Shown piece after piece: positions 1 through 10,194 of a DNA stretch of 64,000 nt. The translations under genes and the position numbers were made by a program. The notes beneath the pieces are model-generated. The model searched no databases. It was given only the letters and a program-made list of their open reading frames with translations, and was not told the origin of the DNA. Each line of letters starts with the position of its first letter. Position 1 is the first letter of the stretch. The stretch covers positions 1,797,435-1,861,434 of the forward strand of contig CP070695.1 in assembly GCA_020353515.1 (NCBI GenBank), written 5' to 3'. This DNA comes from Candidatus Heimdallarchaeota archaeon. Lineage in GTDB: Archaea > Asgardarchaeota > Heimdallarchaeia > Hodarchaeales > Hodarchaeaceae.

Positions 1-2469
1 CTCTCCTTTGGATCGGGGTGTGGAATATACGTCCCTTATAGTGCTTATAATAAAATAGTTAACAATACCATTAGAGATGTAAATACACATGGAATCCTGA
101 TTGGTGAAATCAGTCACGGGAATGATGTAATAAACAATACCATTTCCAATGCTGGGGCGCACGGGGTGGTTGTATTTCACTATACTGGTGCCACTACTAT
201 CACAGGGAACAATATTACGGATGTAGGAGGTAGAGGTATCACGATAGAAAGTGTATGTAATGATGCTATTATTACAAATAACACAATAACAAACGCTGGG
301 CAGCAAGGAATTTTCCTATGGAATGGTGATCGAGCAACTGTTTCTCGAAATATCGTTTATAACAGTACGGGTTACGGGATTGAACTACATACTGAAAGTA
401 ATGACGATGAAGTCATTTGGAATTCTTTTATCCAAAACAATGAGAGTGGGACTCAAGCGTATGATAACGGGACAAATAATATATTTTCCTACAATTACTG
501 GGACGATTGGACTAGTCCAGACAATGACAACGACGGTTTCATTGATAATCCCTTTGTTATTACTGGTCCAGCCAACAACGCTGATCCCTTACCCAGAACA
601 GATAGTACCCCAAGACCCCAGAGTATCGTAATCAATGGGCCAAACGATTTTGCTATACCGTATGGAAAACCAGGGTACAGTCTGACATGGACAGTTACCG
701 TGACGTATCATGAGAGTTATACCGTGTACCGAAATGGAACCATCATTACCATGGGAAGCCGAGGTTTCGGCAATTGGACAGATACTATCTTAATCTCTCT
801 TGATGGACTTGCTGCTGGACTGCACAACTTCACCTTGATCATTCTCGACAGTTATAGTATGAATGAGACTCATACAGTCTGGGTAACCGTGAAAGAGCCT
901 GATGTCACACCTCCTACGATTAATTCACCTGATGATCTGTCTTTTGAAGAGGGGAGTATAGGTTATTCCATTACCTGGGTAGGCAGTGATGAACACCCCT
1001 GGCGAGCAGTGATTTTACTCAACAATACACCAGTTTATAACGAGTCTTGGGCAGGTGAGAACATTATAGCTCGCCTAGATCCTATTGATCTATACCCTCA
1101 AGCATTAACTGCTGGGGTACATAACTTTACTTGTATCCTCTACGATTGGGAAGGAAGACAGACAAAGGATTCGGTTTTAGTTGTCATTAATCCCCATGTC
1201 CCTGATATCATTCCACCAATTATTACTGCGCCAGACCCCCTTGAGTACGTTGAAGGAACAGTTGGTAATTATCTCACATGGAACGCCAGTGATGACCACC
1301 CCAAGGTGTACGAATGGTTCGTTAATGAGACCAAAATAGGCTATTATCCCTGGCATGGTGGAGAGTTTAACATCTCTGTAGATTATATTTCAGTTGGAAC
1401 ATGGAATATTACGGTCACTGTTTTTGATTTATCTGGAAACAACGCGACAGCTAGTACAGTTATCATAGTTATTCCTATCCCGCCCGATGAGACCCCACCG
1501 TCAGTTTCGAGTCCAGCACCCCTTGAAATCTATGAGAACAGCGTTAGAAGCATTGTTTGGGAAGTATCAGATGATTATCCCTATCAGTATGTTATCTATA
1601 GGAATTCAAGTACAGTTGTCAAGCAAGGTTACTGGACGACTGGAATCATTCAGTACTCACTTTCAAACCTGACAGTGAACACCTGGGAATTCAATTTAAC
1701 CGTCTGGGACGAGTCAGGAAATTGGAATTCTAGTACAGTAATAGTTGTTGTTTTACCAGGGGGGGAGACTGAATCCGCTGCCCCTGTAATTGCACAAATG
1801 CCTGATATGTCTATCCAATTTGGGACATCAGGAAACTCTGCAACTTTTCGAGTATTTGATGAGCATCCAGGATACGTTGAAGTGTACCTAAACAATTTAA
1901 TGATTTCCCACTTACCTTGGATTGATCCTAATCAGAAAGTCATGGTATCATTAGACGGTCTGGTAATTGGCACACATAACCTAACGTTGGTCGCGTGGGA
2001 TATCTTTGGTAACTCAGCATCCAGAAGTATCACAGTTCAGATCACAGGAGACAATGACCCACCAGTTCTTTCTTCTCCAGATTCTATTTCTGTTTCGAGC
2101 TCTGAAAGTGCAAGTATTACTTGGACGACTTCTGACGAAAACTTAGCATATTACGAAATTTTTGTAGTGTATATAAATGGGACGGAGGAGGAATTACAAA
2201 CAGATGCGCTCACTGGGAAGACTTCAGAGGACATCGAGTTTACTTTTACAGAATTTCCAGAAGGAGAATATACAATTCGGCTGATCGTTTACGATACAGC
2301 AGGACACCGAGTAATTGATGATGTTTTAGTAATTGTGAAGCCATCTAAAGGACAATCTTCACCAGGGTTTGAACTTTTACCATTCATGATTATCCTACTT
2401 ATGTATACAATTTCGCGTAAACCAAGAAGGAAAAGAGACCAAGATCAGCTTAGGAGGAACAAACTATGA
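1..2469 (+). CDS. Surface protein, beta-helix plus Ig-like repeats (5' partial)
   Basis: The frame is open from the first base, so the true start lies upstream; 822 residues are visible. Residues 1-170 are parallel beta-helix rungs of the NosD/pectate-lyase type (repeated 'NNTI..' turns), closed by the NYWDDW..DNDNDG segment at about 165-180 that commonly ends NosD-like helices. Six Ig-like repeats of about 95 residues follow (about 204-780), each opening with a PP-x-I/V motif and carrying G-x-S-ITW. The end has SSPGF (about 787), one hydrophobic helix and a tail KPRRKR, a PGF-CTERM-like cell-surface sorting signal. Many N-x-S/T sequons suggest a glycosylated, extracellular protein. The stop overlaps the next start (ATGA), so the two are probably co-translated. 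Adhesin or S-layer-associated role is inference; no catalytic domain is seen. Confidence 0.85.
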   Translation, partial: LSFGSGCGIYVPYSAYNKIVNNTIRDVNTHGILIGEISHGNDVINNTISNAGAHGVVVFHYTGATTITGNNITDVGGRGITIESVCNDAIITNNTITNAGQQGIFLWNGDRATVSRNIVYNSTGYGIELHTESNDDEVIWNSFIQNNESGTQAYDNGTNNIFSYNYWDDWTSPDNDNDGFIDNPFVITGPANNADPLPRTDSTPRPQSIVINGPNDFAIPYGKPGYSLTWTVTVTYHESYTVYRNGTIITMGSRGFGNWTDTILISLDGLAAGLHNFTLIILDSYSMNETHTVWVTVKEPDVTPPTINSPDDLSFEEGSIGYSITWVGSDEHPWRAVILLNNTPVYNESWAGENIIARLDPIDLYPQALTAGVHNFTCILYDWEGRQTKDSVLVVINPHVPDIIPPIITAPDPLEYVEGTVGNYLTWNASDDHPKVYEWFVNETKIGYYPWHGGEFNISVDYISVGTWNITVTVFDLSGNNATASTVIIVIPIPPDETPPSVSSPAPLEIYENSVRSIVWEVSDDYPYQYVIYRNSSTVVKQGYWTTGIIQYSLSNLTVNTWEFNLTVWDESGNWNSSTVIVVVLPGGETESAAPVIAQMPDMSIQFGTSGNSATFRVFDEHPGYVEVYLNNLMISHLPWIDPNQKVMVSLDGLVIGTHNLTLVAWDIFGNSASRSITVQITGDNDPPVLSSPDSISVSSSESASITWTTSDENLAYYEIFVVYINGTEEELQTDALTGKTSEDIEFTFTEFPEGEYTIRLIVYDTAGHRVIDDVLVIVKPSKGQSSPGFELLPFMIILLMYTISRKPRRKRDQDQLRRNKL

Positions 2470-5400
2470 AAAAATTAAATCATTTTTACTTATTAGGCGT
2501 TCGAAGCATAAAATTTTTATTTGTGGTAGTCTTTATTAGTGTTATTACGATTCCTTCCATTACTACAGGGCATCTCACCCTCCTAGCATTACAGACATCG
2601 CCTTATGTAACAAACCAAGGAATAGATGATGTCAAAATAGATAAACTTGTTGAACAAGACCTGGATTCAAACCTCCTTTCTTCCGTTCAGTCGCAGCTGC
2701 CTGATCTTTCCTTCCTTGAGAACGATTTATTAGAAAAGAACATATCTCAGGATTGGATGGACATTATGCTGGAGCCTAAGACAACCCCGTACGATTTTGG
2801 ATCTTCAACAGAAACAGAGTCATCTACTGTCGTACTGGATAAGACGGACTCCATGATTAAGACCCAAACCACTTACACGGATGATAGTGTTCTCACAAGC
2901 ACGAAAATGATGGTCGGTACTCCGAAAATAAAGATAACTGAATGTGATGCAGGTGAACTGGATGATCTAGTTATACCAATCATTCGTGAGAAGAAAAGTG
3001 TGAATACGGAAAGCGAATCAAGTTCAATACGCACTGTGAAGAAAGAAGTGGATATTGGCTTTGAATCGTCTGCTATTTGGTACGAATATCACCAACTCCT
3101 CTGGCTTGAAGAAGAAAGAAGAGGTTGGCCAAATCCTTGGGCCGATTGGTATTTTCCATTATATGAATCGCTTGGTAATGAGACAGCCCGCAGAGAGAGG
3201 GATCAAAGAACATACCACTTCATGAAATTGGCTTGTTGGTATAATATTATATTCAAGTTGAATTTCAAACTTGAAGTTGAGATCTCGTATCCCGAGGAGT
3301 GTTTTATTGATCATCCATACGAGCTGAAAGTAGCCATTCGCCCGCTTGTAGGAACCTTATCATTAAGACTTGTTCCACTAACTGATTTCAAAGTATTTCA
3401 TTATTTATGGGAGGAAACCTATAGAGAAGTGGATGAATACGATGAATTCATGGATTGGGTACTTGGAAACAAAGCCATACGCCTTTGTTGGGGGTGGACC
3501 CTTGTTGATATGTTATTTCTTAAGACGGATGAAGCGTTTATCGAAGGAGATTTTTGGACACCACTAGGTGATCAACCAGGTCTTCTTAGATCAAGGTACA
3601 TAAATTGGAACAGTTTTGGTCATGAATTGACAACTCATCGCAATGTCTTGAGTTGGGGTCAATTTGGATGGGATCAAGGACTCTACACATTGTGGGAGAA
3701 TCGTTTCACACAAGCAGGCGGGTATCATCACCTGGCGAAACCAGATACAGTCACTCCACGAAACACTTATTCCTACTTCCCTATTGCAAAAATGGCTCCT
3801 ATAAACGAGAAGCCACAATTAATAGATTGGATACGACTCGATGCACTCGACGCAGTATTATTCTGCGATAGAGTAACAGCTAGACTTACTGTTTCTGCTG
3901 ATTCGTGGCAGGATAGTCGGTTGATGGCTTGGGGGGAAGAACATAGTCAGGATCCATCTTGTCAGACAGCGAAAAGTGGACTAATTAGTGATCTTTCTGA
4001 TGGTGTATTTTCTGATTGGCACCATGAGGATACGTTACTATATGATTTTAGGTATGGTCTTAATGGCGAGGACTATAACAGTTTGAAGTTCATACTTCCC
4101 TCTCATATGTCAGGTTCTAGCGTTCGTTTTTCTGTATCAGAGCTAGCTTACTGCCTGGAAAGTCTTACTTTCAATCCGAAAATGCATATACAAGCCCTAG
4201 GTTATCATCTCAATGAGGGTTGGGATTATTCTCACTTGATTCCTGACCCAGAAAGTTATTGGGGACCAACAAAATATGGGCTCCTACCAAAACGCAAGCT
4301 CCCCATCGACACCCTTGTTCCTTACTCTCCACCTAGCTGGACAGTAGGCTCTGTATTCTATCAATTATGGTTTTATAATCGGTGGAGCACTTATCCACTG
4401 CTTTCTTCCACATTTCACTACTCTACTGGAACTTCTGCTCCAGTACGTGATGCAAACTACGATTTTGACATGACAATCACCTCCTTAAATGAATCCAGTT
4501 TAAGTGCCCGAGACCACGCTTATTCTGTTGACCTCACTTCATTAGGTAACAATGAAGATTTCATTGAACTCCAAGTGATAAATCTCCCCTTAGGATTCAC
4601 CGCTTCCTTTGACAGGTATCCTGCAGCTTATGACATCAGTCCATCAAGAAAAAACACTGCATTTCTGACAATACACGCGCCTGACTACCCCTCTGTACCG
4701 CCCAATCCCCTTAGTTTCTCCTTGGTCGCTAGAAGTCAAGGAAAATCTTTGACGAAAGATTATCCTATCTCTATCACGCGAAATGTGGTGTACACACCCC
4801 CTGTGACATATGGTTTGGATTTCAATTTTGATATGCCTGATGGAGAGGTGATTTCAGTTTCCCCAGGTGAAGTCTTTTCACTAGGATTCTCTGGTATAAA
4901 TCTAGGGAATGTTCCTGACAATTTCACTGTCCAAGGGGTGTTACAGGGTGTTGAGGGTACAACCCGAGAGTGGAAATCGAATTTTTCTGTGGATCGCTTC
5001 AATACTGCTGGTCAGTCTTTTACGGGCGTTTTTAATCTTACTTACCATCCAACAGACTATTTTCCTCTACCTGGAGCCTATACTTTGGATATAAATGCCA
5101 CCAGTGAAAATGATCCATCAATCCAACAATTAACTACCCACACAATCGAATTCTTACCTTTTTTCAATGTGTCATCGACATTAACCCCAAATACTAGTAC
5201 ATTATTAGCAAATTATGAACAAGAGTTTGTTCTTTCTGTGACAAATACAGGAAATATAATGGATAATTATTCGATTTCTGTGGATGGTTGGACAGACTTC
5301 TTATCACTTGAAGAGACTCATATCGATAACCTCTATCATGAAAACACCCACAACATTGTTGCACGGCTGTCTATCCCTGACCCAACTATTGTTCCGGTTC

Positions 5401-7676
5401 AGGAGTATGTATTCCGAATAATCATTCGTTCCGAGGGAGATTCACAAGTTTATTCTATGCATGAAGTAACGGTCAATGTTCTAGAACCTGATTTGACGCC
5501 TCCTGGTATCAGTCCCCAGGAGTATAACGGGTGCACTATTGTGTATCCACGAGAAGAGGAATTTTGGACCATGAACTTAGGACCCTCCTGGATACCAATT
5601 GATGCCAACCCAGATTCTTATTGGGTTTTTGTAAATGGAACCCTTAGGCGTAGTGACAGTTGGGTTAGTGGAGAAAGGATTCATGTAATAATGAAGGACA
5701 ATGTTGGAGTAACTTGGGTGCCAGGGCTTTACAATGTGACTGTTGTTTTCAGCGATACAACTGGAAATGAAAAGAAGGACATGGTCTGGGTTCAAATTGA
5801 CCCAACAGACTATGATCCACCGATTATTGCCCCATCAATCCAGCTTGTGTGGCATGATAATTTTCATCCAACTGCGTATGTATTGGCAACAGGTAATAAT
5901 TTTGCTCTCCCTGTGAACTGGAACAACACTCTGGCGTTCAATTGGCAATTTACCGAAGCTTATCCTTTGAACGTAACCCTATTTTTAGATGGAACAGCTA
6001 TCCCACAGAGCGAGTGCATTATTTGGCGTGATTCTAATAGTAGTTTAAACACATGGAACGCAACCTATATCCTATCACCTAAATCTCTAACAGAAGCGAC
6101 CTGGAATTTCACACTTACTGTTTCTGACATGAGTGGGTTCAGTGTGTCATCAACTTTACTTCTCGACATCGGTAGTGCTGATACGAATGATCCTGTTCTT
6201 CTTACTTCTCCTGGATCTAGTGCTATTCAAGGACACGGTGAAACAGTCGCCTTCACGGCAACTGATCCCTATCCACTTTACTGGGAGGTTGTGGTTAATA
6301 AAAAGGCTCAACTGGCTGGTACATGGAGTGCTACCATCCCCGCTAACATATCTGTGGATGGGTTGAAATTGAAAATAGGTGAAAATCCTGTGGAATTACA
6401 TATCTACGACATTGCGGGGAATTTTTACAACCATTCGTGGAATCTAACTTATATAGATGTTGATTTTCCCCAGATCAAAAGCACCCCAAGTGATATGGTA
6501 GTGTTTGAACATAACAGCTCGTGGGTCCAGCGCCCCATCTGGATCGTTGAAGACGCAAATCCAGATAAATATTCCATCTACATGAATGAAGAGCTACTGT
6601 ACAACGGAACTTGGTCCACATTTAACAATACAGTGACTCTCCCTATCGACCACTTACGCAAGGGAACCTATGAATTTCGAGCTGTGTTTACCGACTCAAG
6701 TGATAATGAAAACAGTAGCTCTTTCGTTCTCACTGTTGAAGATATCATTCCTCCCGCAATCGTTCCGCTTGAGTCAATTATTTATGAACAGTTTCATACC
6801 CCAAACTGGTTTGAATACATTATCGATGAAAGTAATCCTAATTCCTACCAACTTTACCGAAATGGGATCCTTATTGACGAAGGAGCTATTCTACCTCACT
6901 TTAAAGTTGTTCTTGTCGACCTCAACTACATTCCTGAGGGTGATTATAATTTCACGTTGAGAATGACTGATGAGTCGGGGAATGTAGGAATTGGATCAGT
7001 TGATGTTACAGTACTCGATTATTCTCCCCCAGTTATTGAAGGACCACCTCTAGTGGTCATATCGGAAGGCACTCCGCTCTTGTGGACAATCAATGAATTA
7101 AATCCAAAGGCGTATTCGCTGTACCGTAACGGGGGTCTTGTGGTTTCAGGATCCCTAACCAATCAACTAGTTAATATCACCTATAATACTGGGGATCTTG
7201 ATCTTGGTACTTATGAATTTATCCTTGTAGTTGAGGATCAACATGGTCTCACCCGAAGTCTGACGACTTTCGTCCATGTGGTTGACATCACCTCCCCTCA
7301 AATCTCAAGTGTTGGGGAGTATACAGCAGAATTAGGAGATTCAAACGCTTATGTGACATGGAATGTAATAGAAAAGCACCCATCTTACTACCAGATCCAA
7401 GTGGATGGGGTTACCCAACAAGAGGGGCAATGGAGTGGCGACACCATTGAACTTCCCCTTGTTGGTTGGGCTGAGGGAACCTATACTGTCAAGCTGATTG
7501 TCACAGATTCTTCTGGTAATTCTGCCTGGGATGAGGTAACAGTCACCGTGGTAGACTCTCGGAAATTGTTATCCACTGTTTCTGTTTCTGGGTCAGGTTG
7601 GTCAGCACTTTTAGTTCTCGTATCCCTGATTTGTCTCGCCAGTGTTATCTCCAGGTGCCGCTTTAAAAAAGGATAA
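2466..7676 (+). CDS. Giant surface protein with C-terminal Ig-like repeats
   Basis: 1736 residues. The start is well supported: an AGGAGG Shine-Dalgarno lies 6 bases upstream and the ATG overlaps the previous stop. Residues 1-45 form a signal peptide or anchor. Residues 50-700 are a large domain I do not recognise, rich in Trp, Tyr and charged residues. Residues about 899-1004 look like a NEW3/CARDB-type beta-sandwich (S-V-T-N-T-G-N motif). Seven Ig-like repeats follow (about 1006-1695) with the same 'DxxPPxI ... NPxxYxIYRNG' pattern as the upstream gene. The C-terminus (about 1708-1736) is one transmembrane helix with tail RCRFKKG, without a PGF motif. Probably an extracellular, membrane-anchored partner of the upstream protein; S-layer or adhesion role is inferred from size, repeats and glycosylation sequons only. 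Confidence 0.85.
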   Translation: MKKLNHFYLLGVRSIKFLFVVVFISVITIPSITTGHLTLLALQTSPYVTNQGIDDVKIDKLVEQDLDSNLLSSVQSQLPDLSFLENDLLEKNISQDWMDIMLEPKTTPYDFGSSTETESSTVVLDKTDSMIKTQTTYTDDSVLTSTKMMVGTPKIKITECDAGELDDLVIPIIREKKSVNTESESSSIRTVKKEVDIGFESSAIWYEYHQLLWLEEERRGWPNPWADWYFPLYESLGNETARRERDQRTYHFMKLACWYNIIFKLNFKLEVEISYPEECFIDHPYELKVAIRPLVGTLSLRLVPLTDFKVFHYLWEETYREVDEYDEFMDWVLGNKAIRLCWGWTLVDMLFLKTDEAFIEGDFWTPLGDQPGLLRSRYINWNSFGHELTTHRNVLSWGQFGWDQGLYTLWENRFTQAGGYHHLAKPDTVTPRNTYSYFPIAKMAPINEKPQLIDWIRLDALDAVLFCDRVTARLTVSADSWQDSRLMAWGEEHSQDPSCQTAKSGLISDLSDGVFSDWHHEDTLLYDFRYGLNGEDYNSLKFILPSHMSGSSVRFSVSELAYCLESLTFNPKMHIQALGYHLNEGWDYSHLIPDPESYWGPTKYGLLPKRKLPIDTLVPYSPPSWTVGSVFYQLWFYNRWSTYPLLSSTFHYSTGTSAPVRDANYDFDMTITSLNESSLSARDHAYSVDLTSLGNNEDFIELQVINLPLGFTASFDRYPAAYDISPSRKNTAFLTIHAPDYPSVPPNPLSFSLVARSQGKSLTKDYPISITRNVVYTPPVTYGLDFNFDMPDGEVISVSPGEVFSLGFSGINLGNVPDNFTVQGVLQGVEGTTREWKSNFSVDRFNTAGQSFTGVFNLTYHPTDYFPLPGAYTLDINATSENDPSIQQLTTHTIEFLPFFNVSSTLTPNTSTLLANYEQEFVLSVTNTGNIMDNYSISVDGWTDFLSLEETHIDNLYHENTHNIVARLSIPDPTIVPVQEYVFRIIIRSEGDSQVYSMHEVTVNVLEPDLTPPGISPQEYNGCTIVYPREEEFWTMNLGPSWIPIDANPDSYWVFVNGTLRRSDSWVSGERIHVIMKDNVGVTWVPGLYNVTVVFSDTTGNEKKDMVWVQIDPTDYDPPIIAPSIQLVWHDNFHPTAYVLATGNNFALPVNWNNTLAFNWQFTEAYPLNVTLFLDGTAIPQSECIIWRDSNSSLNTWNATYILSPKSLTEATWNFTLTVSDMSGFSVSSTLLLDIGSADTNDPVLLTSPGSSAIQGHGETVAFTATDPYPLYWEVVVNKKAQLAGTWSATIPANISVDGLKLKIGENPVELHIYDIAGNFYNHSWNLTYIDVDFPQIKSTPSDMVVFEHNSSWVQRPIWIVEDANPDKYSIYMNEELLYNGTWSTFNNTVTLPIDHLRKGTYEFRAVFTDSSDNENSSSFVLTVEDIIPPAIVPLESIIYEQFHTPNWFEYIIDESNPNSYQLYRNGILIDEGAILPHFKVVLVDLNYIPEGDYNFTLRMTDESGNVGIGSVDVTVLDYSPPVIEGPPLVVISEGTPLLWTINELNPKAYSLYRNGGLVVSGSLTNQLVNITYNTGDLDLGTYEFILVVEDQHGLTRSLTTFVHVVDITSPQISSVGEYTAELGDSNAYVTWNVIEKHPSYYQIQVDGVTQQEGQWSGDTIELPLVGWAEGTYTVKLIVTDSSGNSAWDEVTVTVVDSRKLLSTVSVSGSGWSALLVLVSLICLASVISRCRFKKG

Positions 7677-7719
7677 GAAGTACAAATATATTCCCCATTT
7701 ATTACAATGGCCCTTGAGT

Positions 7720-8535
7720 TCAAGTTTTCGAGAACCCACCATGATGGAATTCGATACTATAGCTAAGTTTCATCTTTTCACAATAATCTCGAATCTCTGA
7801 TTCTACTACATCCCAATAGGTTCTATCCTTGCGAATTTCTTGGTATATAGGCAACAATGTAGGGTAATTTTCTTTAATAATATTCAGAATTCTTGGAATA
7901 TTATGTGGTCTGAAATTTAAATTCTCAAACATATATCTGTGAGTATAACCAACTGTTTCTTCTATGATTGCACGATAGTCAGTGATCTCTGGGAAAAATG
8001 GAGAAACAAAAGTATATGTTGGTATTCCTGCTTCTGAAACATTTTTGATTGCCTCTAACCGATCTGAAGGTTTTGAGGCGCCCCGCTCAATTTTTCTTGC
8101 AAAAGTCGCATCCAATGTGCTTATTGAAATTCCAACTTCAATATTTTTAAATTTCTTGAACAGATCAATATCTCTAGTGACTAACTTGGATTTTGTAAGA
8201 ACAGAGATAACTGCATCGGTTCCAACAAGTCTTTCTAAAATTCGACGAGTATTTTGATACTTTTTTTCGAGAGGTAAATAAGGATCTGTCACAGAACTCA
8301 GTAAAATCCTCTTTCCATGATATTTCTCTGGTTTAATCTTAGCAGCATTAAACTCCTTTATGTCTAGAAATTCCCCCCACTTATCACCTTTGTGGCCAGT
8401 AAATCTGATCATAAATTCAGCGTAACAATAAATACATCCGTGTTGGCAACCAGTATAAGGATTTATGACGTAATCGACTGAAGGAATATTACTTTTAGTG
8501 ATTATACTCTTGGCTTCACGAAAATTAATTTTCAA
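7720..8535 (-). CDS. Radical SAM protein, SplB-like family
   Basis: 271 residues. Near the N-terminus (about 31-38) is the radical SAM cluster motif C-x3-C-x2-C in the form CQHGCIYCYA, preceded by the INPYTGC signature typical of the small 'SPL family radical SAM' or Rv2578c-like group. It would bind a 4Fe-4S cluster and S-adenosylmethionine. Further SAM-radical features are 'SVTDPYLPLEKK' and 'GISISTLD'. The family is related to spore photoproduct lyase but most members have no known substrate, so no reaction is assigned. It converges with the giant surface protein gene (44 bases apart) and is transcribed alone. The cytoplasmic location is inferred from lack of signal peptide. Confidence 0.85.
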   Translation of the reverse strand: MKINFREAKSIITKSNIPSVDYVINPYTGCQHGCIYCYAEFMIRFTGHKGDKWGEFLDIKEFNAAKIKPEKYHGKRILLSSVTDPYLPLEKKYQNTRRILERLVGTDAVISVLTKSKLVTRDIDLFKKFKNIEVGISISTLDATFARKIERGASKPSDRLEAIKNVSEAGIPTYTFVSPFFPEITDYRAIIEETVGYTHRYMFENLNFRPHNIPRILNIIKENYPTLLPIYQEIRKDRTYWDVVESEIRDYCEKMKLSYSIEFHHGGFSKT

Positions 8536-8746
8536 TCTTGCCTTCTCTTGTTTTGCCTTTTTATAATCCAGAGAGTATTATTAAAATATTATTCTTTAAT
8601 CTCGCGAATAAAGATAAGAAATGGTTGTTTCTCAATTGGACTGACAGAGGATTAGAAGAAGCTTAAAGGATCAAAATAAAAAGTCTAGGTTTCTACTTTT
8701 TCCTTGTTTTCTTAGCTAGTCTTCTTTTTTATCATTTTTGTATCTA

Positions 8747-8772
8747 TTCTTTAATTAAAGAAAAGAAGAATG
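8747..8772 (-). terminator. Palindrome plus T-rich tract
   Basis: Just downstream of the serine hydrolase stop on the minus strand lies a T-rich stretch (read from 8772 down) that runs into the perfect 16-base palindrome TTCTTTAATTAAAGAA at 8747-8762. Archaeal termination mainly needs T-tracts, so this is a fair terminator candidate; the palindrome could also be a protein-binding site. Confidence 0.35.
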
Positions 8773-8778
8773 GATTAA

Positions 8779-10035
8779 TCAAATCAATTCTCTCTTTTTT
8801 TTAAAATAAACTAAGATCCATAAACCTGGAAGAATGAATAAAGCATAAAAAGAACTTGTATTCATATCTGATGTTTTTGTTGTCAATGTTGAAGCGTTTG
8901 TAGTATCAGAAGTATTTGATTCTGGATTATAAGGTAATGTGGCTGGAATAAGGTAATCGGTGACCAATTTTTTATGACAATCCGCGATAGCACCTTCACC
9001 ATATTCAGCAATGATTGAGATGACAAATCCATATTCTCGGAGAACCAAAATCACTTTATTCGTATAGGCTCCAGCAGCATAAGTTGCTCCTTTTCCAAAT
9101 TCCTCTTCAGGAAGGATCCACCACTGATAACCAAAAAAATCATGAAATTGTGGTTGAGTAGACTCTTTAATCCATTCTTCTGATATTATCTGAGTTTCAT
9201 TCCAAGTACCATTATTAAAAACTAGATATCCGATACGAGCCATATCCCGTGTTGTCATTGTAATGCCATTTCCCCCATTGTGAATTCCTCCTGAACCTGT
9301 AGACCAATGACCGATATTTACACCTATAGGGTCAAAGAGATATTGATTTGCAAAATCTAATGGAGCTTTGTTTGTTGCTTTGTATAGGATAGCACTTAAC
9401 AAGTGAGAAGCAGCTGAACAAAAAGTAAATTGTTGACCTGGATCAGCATTCATAGGAAGGTCTAATGCGAACTGTACCCAATCTGAACTTGAAGTCCAGA
9501 CATTGAAATCATTCTCAGGGTCGCTATAAGGTGTTGATAGCTCATCATATTCAATACCTGCAGTGAAAGTTAAGAGGTGACGAATTGTGATTTCCTCCTT
9601 TCTTGGATCGGGGTTTTGCCATTCAGATGAATTAAAGTAATTTGATATAGGTACATCAACACTTTCAATAAATCCATTATCAATTGCAATCCCTATTAGG
9701 AGACCTATAATACCCTTAGTTACAGAATAAATTTTGTGTGTTTTATTTTCATCAAAATAAACCAAGTTCCATTCGTAAAGGATGTATCCATCAGTATTTG
9801 CTATCACTATTGAGTACGCTGGAATTGTTCCATTCTCGAGAGTTGATGTAAGTTGATCAAAATAAGTTGGATTTAAACCACATTCTTTAGGAGTAATATC
9901 TTTCCATTCATTGGTTGGCCAATGTTTATTCAATTCTTGAGCAGAGTTTGCTGAGGCTAGACAACAAATAATAGGAGAAAATAAAACAGTTTGGAAAAAT
10001 AATCCGAAAATGAGAAATATAAAGGCTTTCTTCAT
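8779..10035 (-). CDS. Secreted serine hydrolase, beta-lactamase class C fold
   Basis: 418 residues from the ATG at 10035. That start has the Shine-Dalgarno AGAGGA about 3 bases upstream; an in-frame ATG 30 bases earlier (10065) sits inside the TATA box and is rejected. Residues 1-30 are a signal peptide. The S12/class C SxxK motif is SVTK near residue 103, and 'NGITMTTRDMARIG' is the usual later family motif. The second motif, normally Y-x-N/S, reads FCSAAS, so the tyrosine is apparently missing. The C-terminus has a Ser/Thr-rich linker and a membrane helix ending KKKRELI, so the enzyme is anchored outside the cell. Substrate unknown: family members hydrolyse esters, amides or peptides. A divergent winged-helix gene 159 bases away may regulate it. 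Confidence 0.85.
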   Translation of the reverse strand: MKKAFIFLIFGLFFQTVLFSPIICCLASANSAQELNKHWPTNEWKDITPKECGLNPTYFDQLTSTLENGTIPAYSIVIANTDGYILYEWNLVYFDENKTHKIYSVTKGIIGLLIGIAIDNGFIESVDVPISNYFNSSEWQNPDPRKEEITIRHLLTFTAGIEYDELSTPYSDPENDFNVWTSSSDWVQFALDLPMNADPGQQFTFCSAASHLLSAILYKATNKAPLDFANQYLFDPIGVNIGHWSTGSGGIHNGGNGITMTTRDMARIGYLVFNNGTWNETQIISEEWIKESTQPQFHDFFGYQWWILPEEEFGKGATYAAGAYTNKVILVLREYGFVISIIAEYGEGAIADCHKKLVTDYLIPATLPYNPESNTSDTTNASTLTTKTSDMNTSSFYALFILPGLWILVYFKKKRELI

Positions 10036-10062
10036 GATTCCTCTTTTAAACTGGAAAATTTT

Positions 10063-10073
10063 CAATTTATAAC
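10063..10073 (-). promoter_or_regulatory. TATA box of the serine hydrolase gene
   Basis: On the minus strand the sequence GTTATAAATTG lies about 28-38 bases before the ATG at 10035, the expected place for an archaeal TATA box with a short leader. Confidence 0.5.
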
Positions 10074-10103
10074 ATCCTACCAGTTAAACAGTTGAACGGT
10101 TAT

Positions 10104-10169
10104 ACGTTTCCACTTTCATGAATCGAAAAATACAATAAAGATAAAAACGTTTCCACTTTTTAGAAACGT
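10104..10169. promoter_or_regulatory. Operator-like repeats between divergent genes
   Basis: The 13-mer ACGTTTCCACTTT occurs twice, at 10104-10116 and 10147-10159, 43 bases apart. The second copy also starts an inverted repeat: ACGTTTC (10147-10153) faces GAAACGT (10163-10169). The sites lie between the serine hydrolase promoter and the start of the winged-helix regulator, as expected for autoregulation and control of the divergent gene. Confidence 0.5.
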
Positions 10170-10194
10170 GATAATTTTTGAGTTGTTGGTAATT

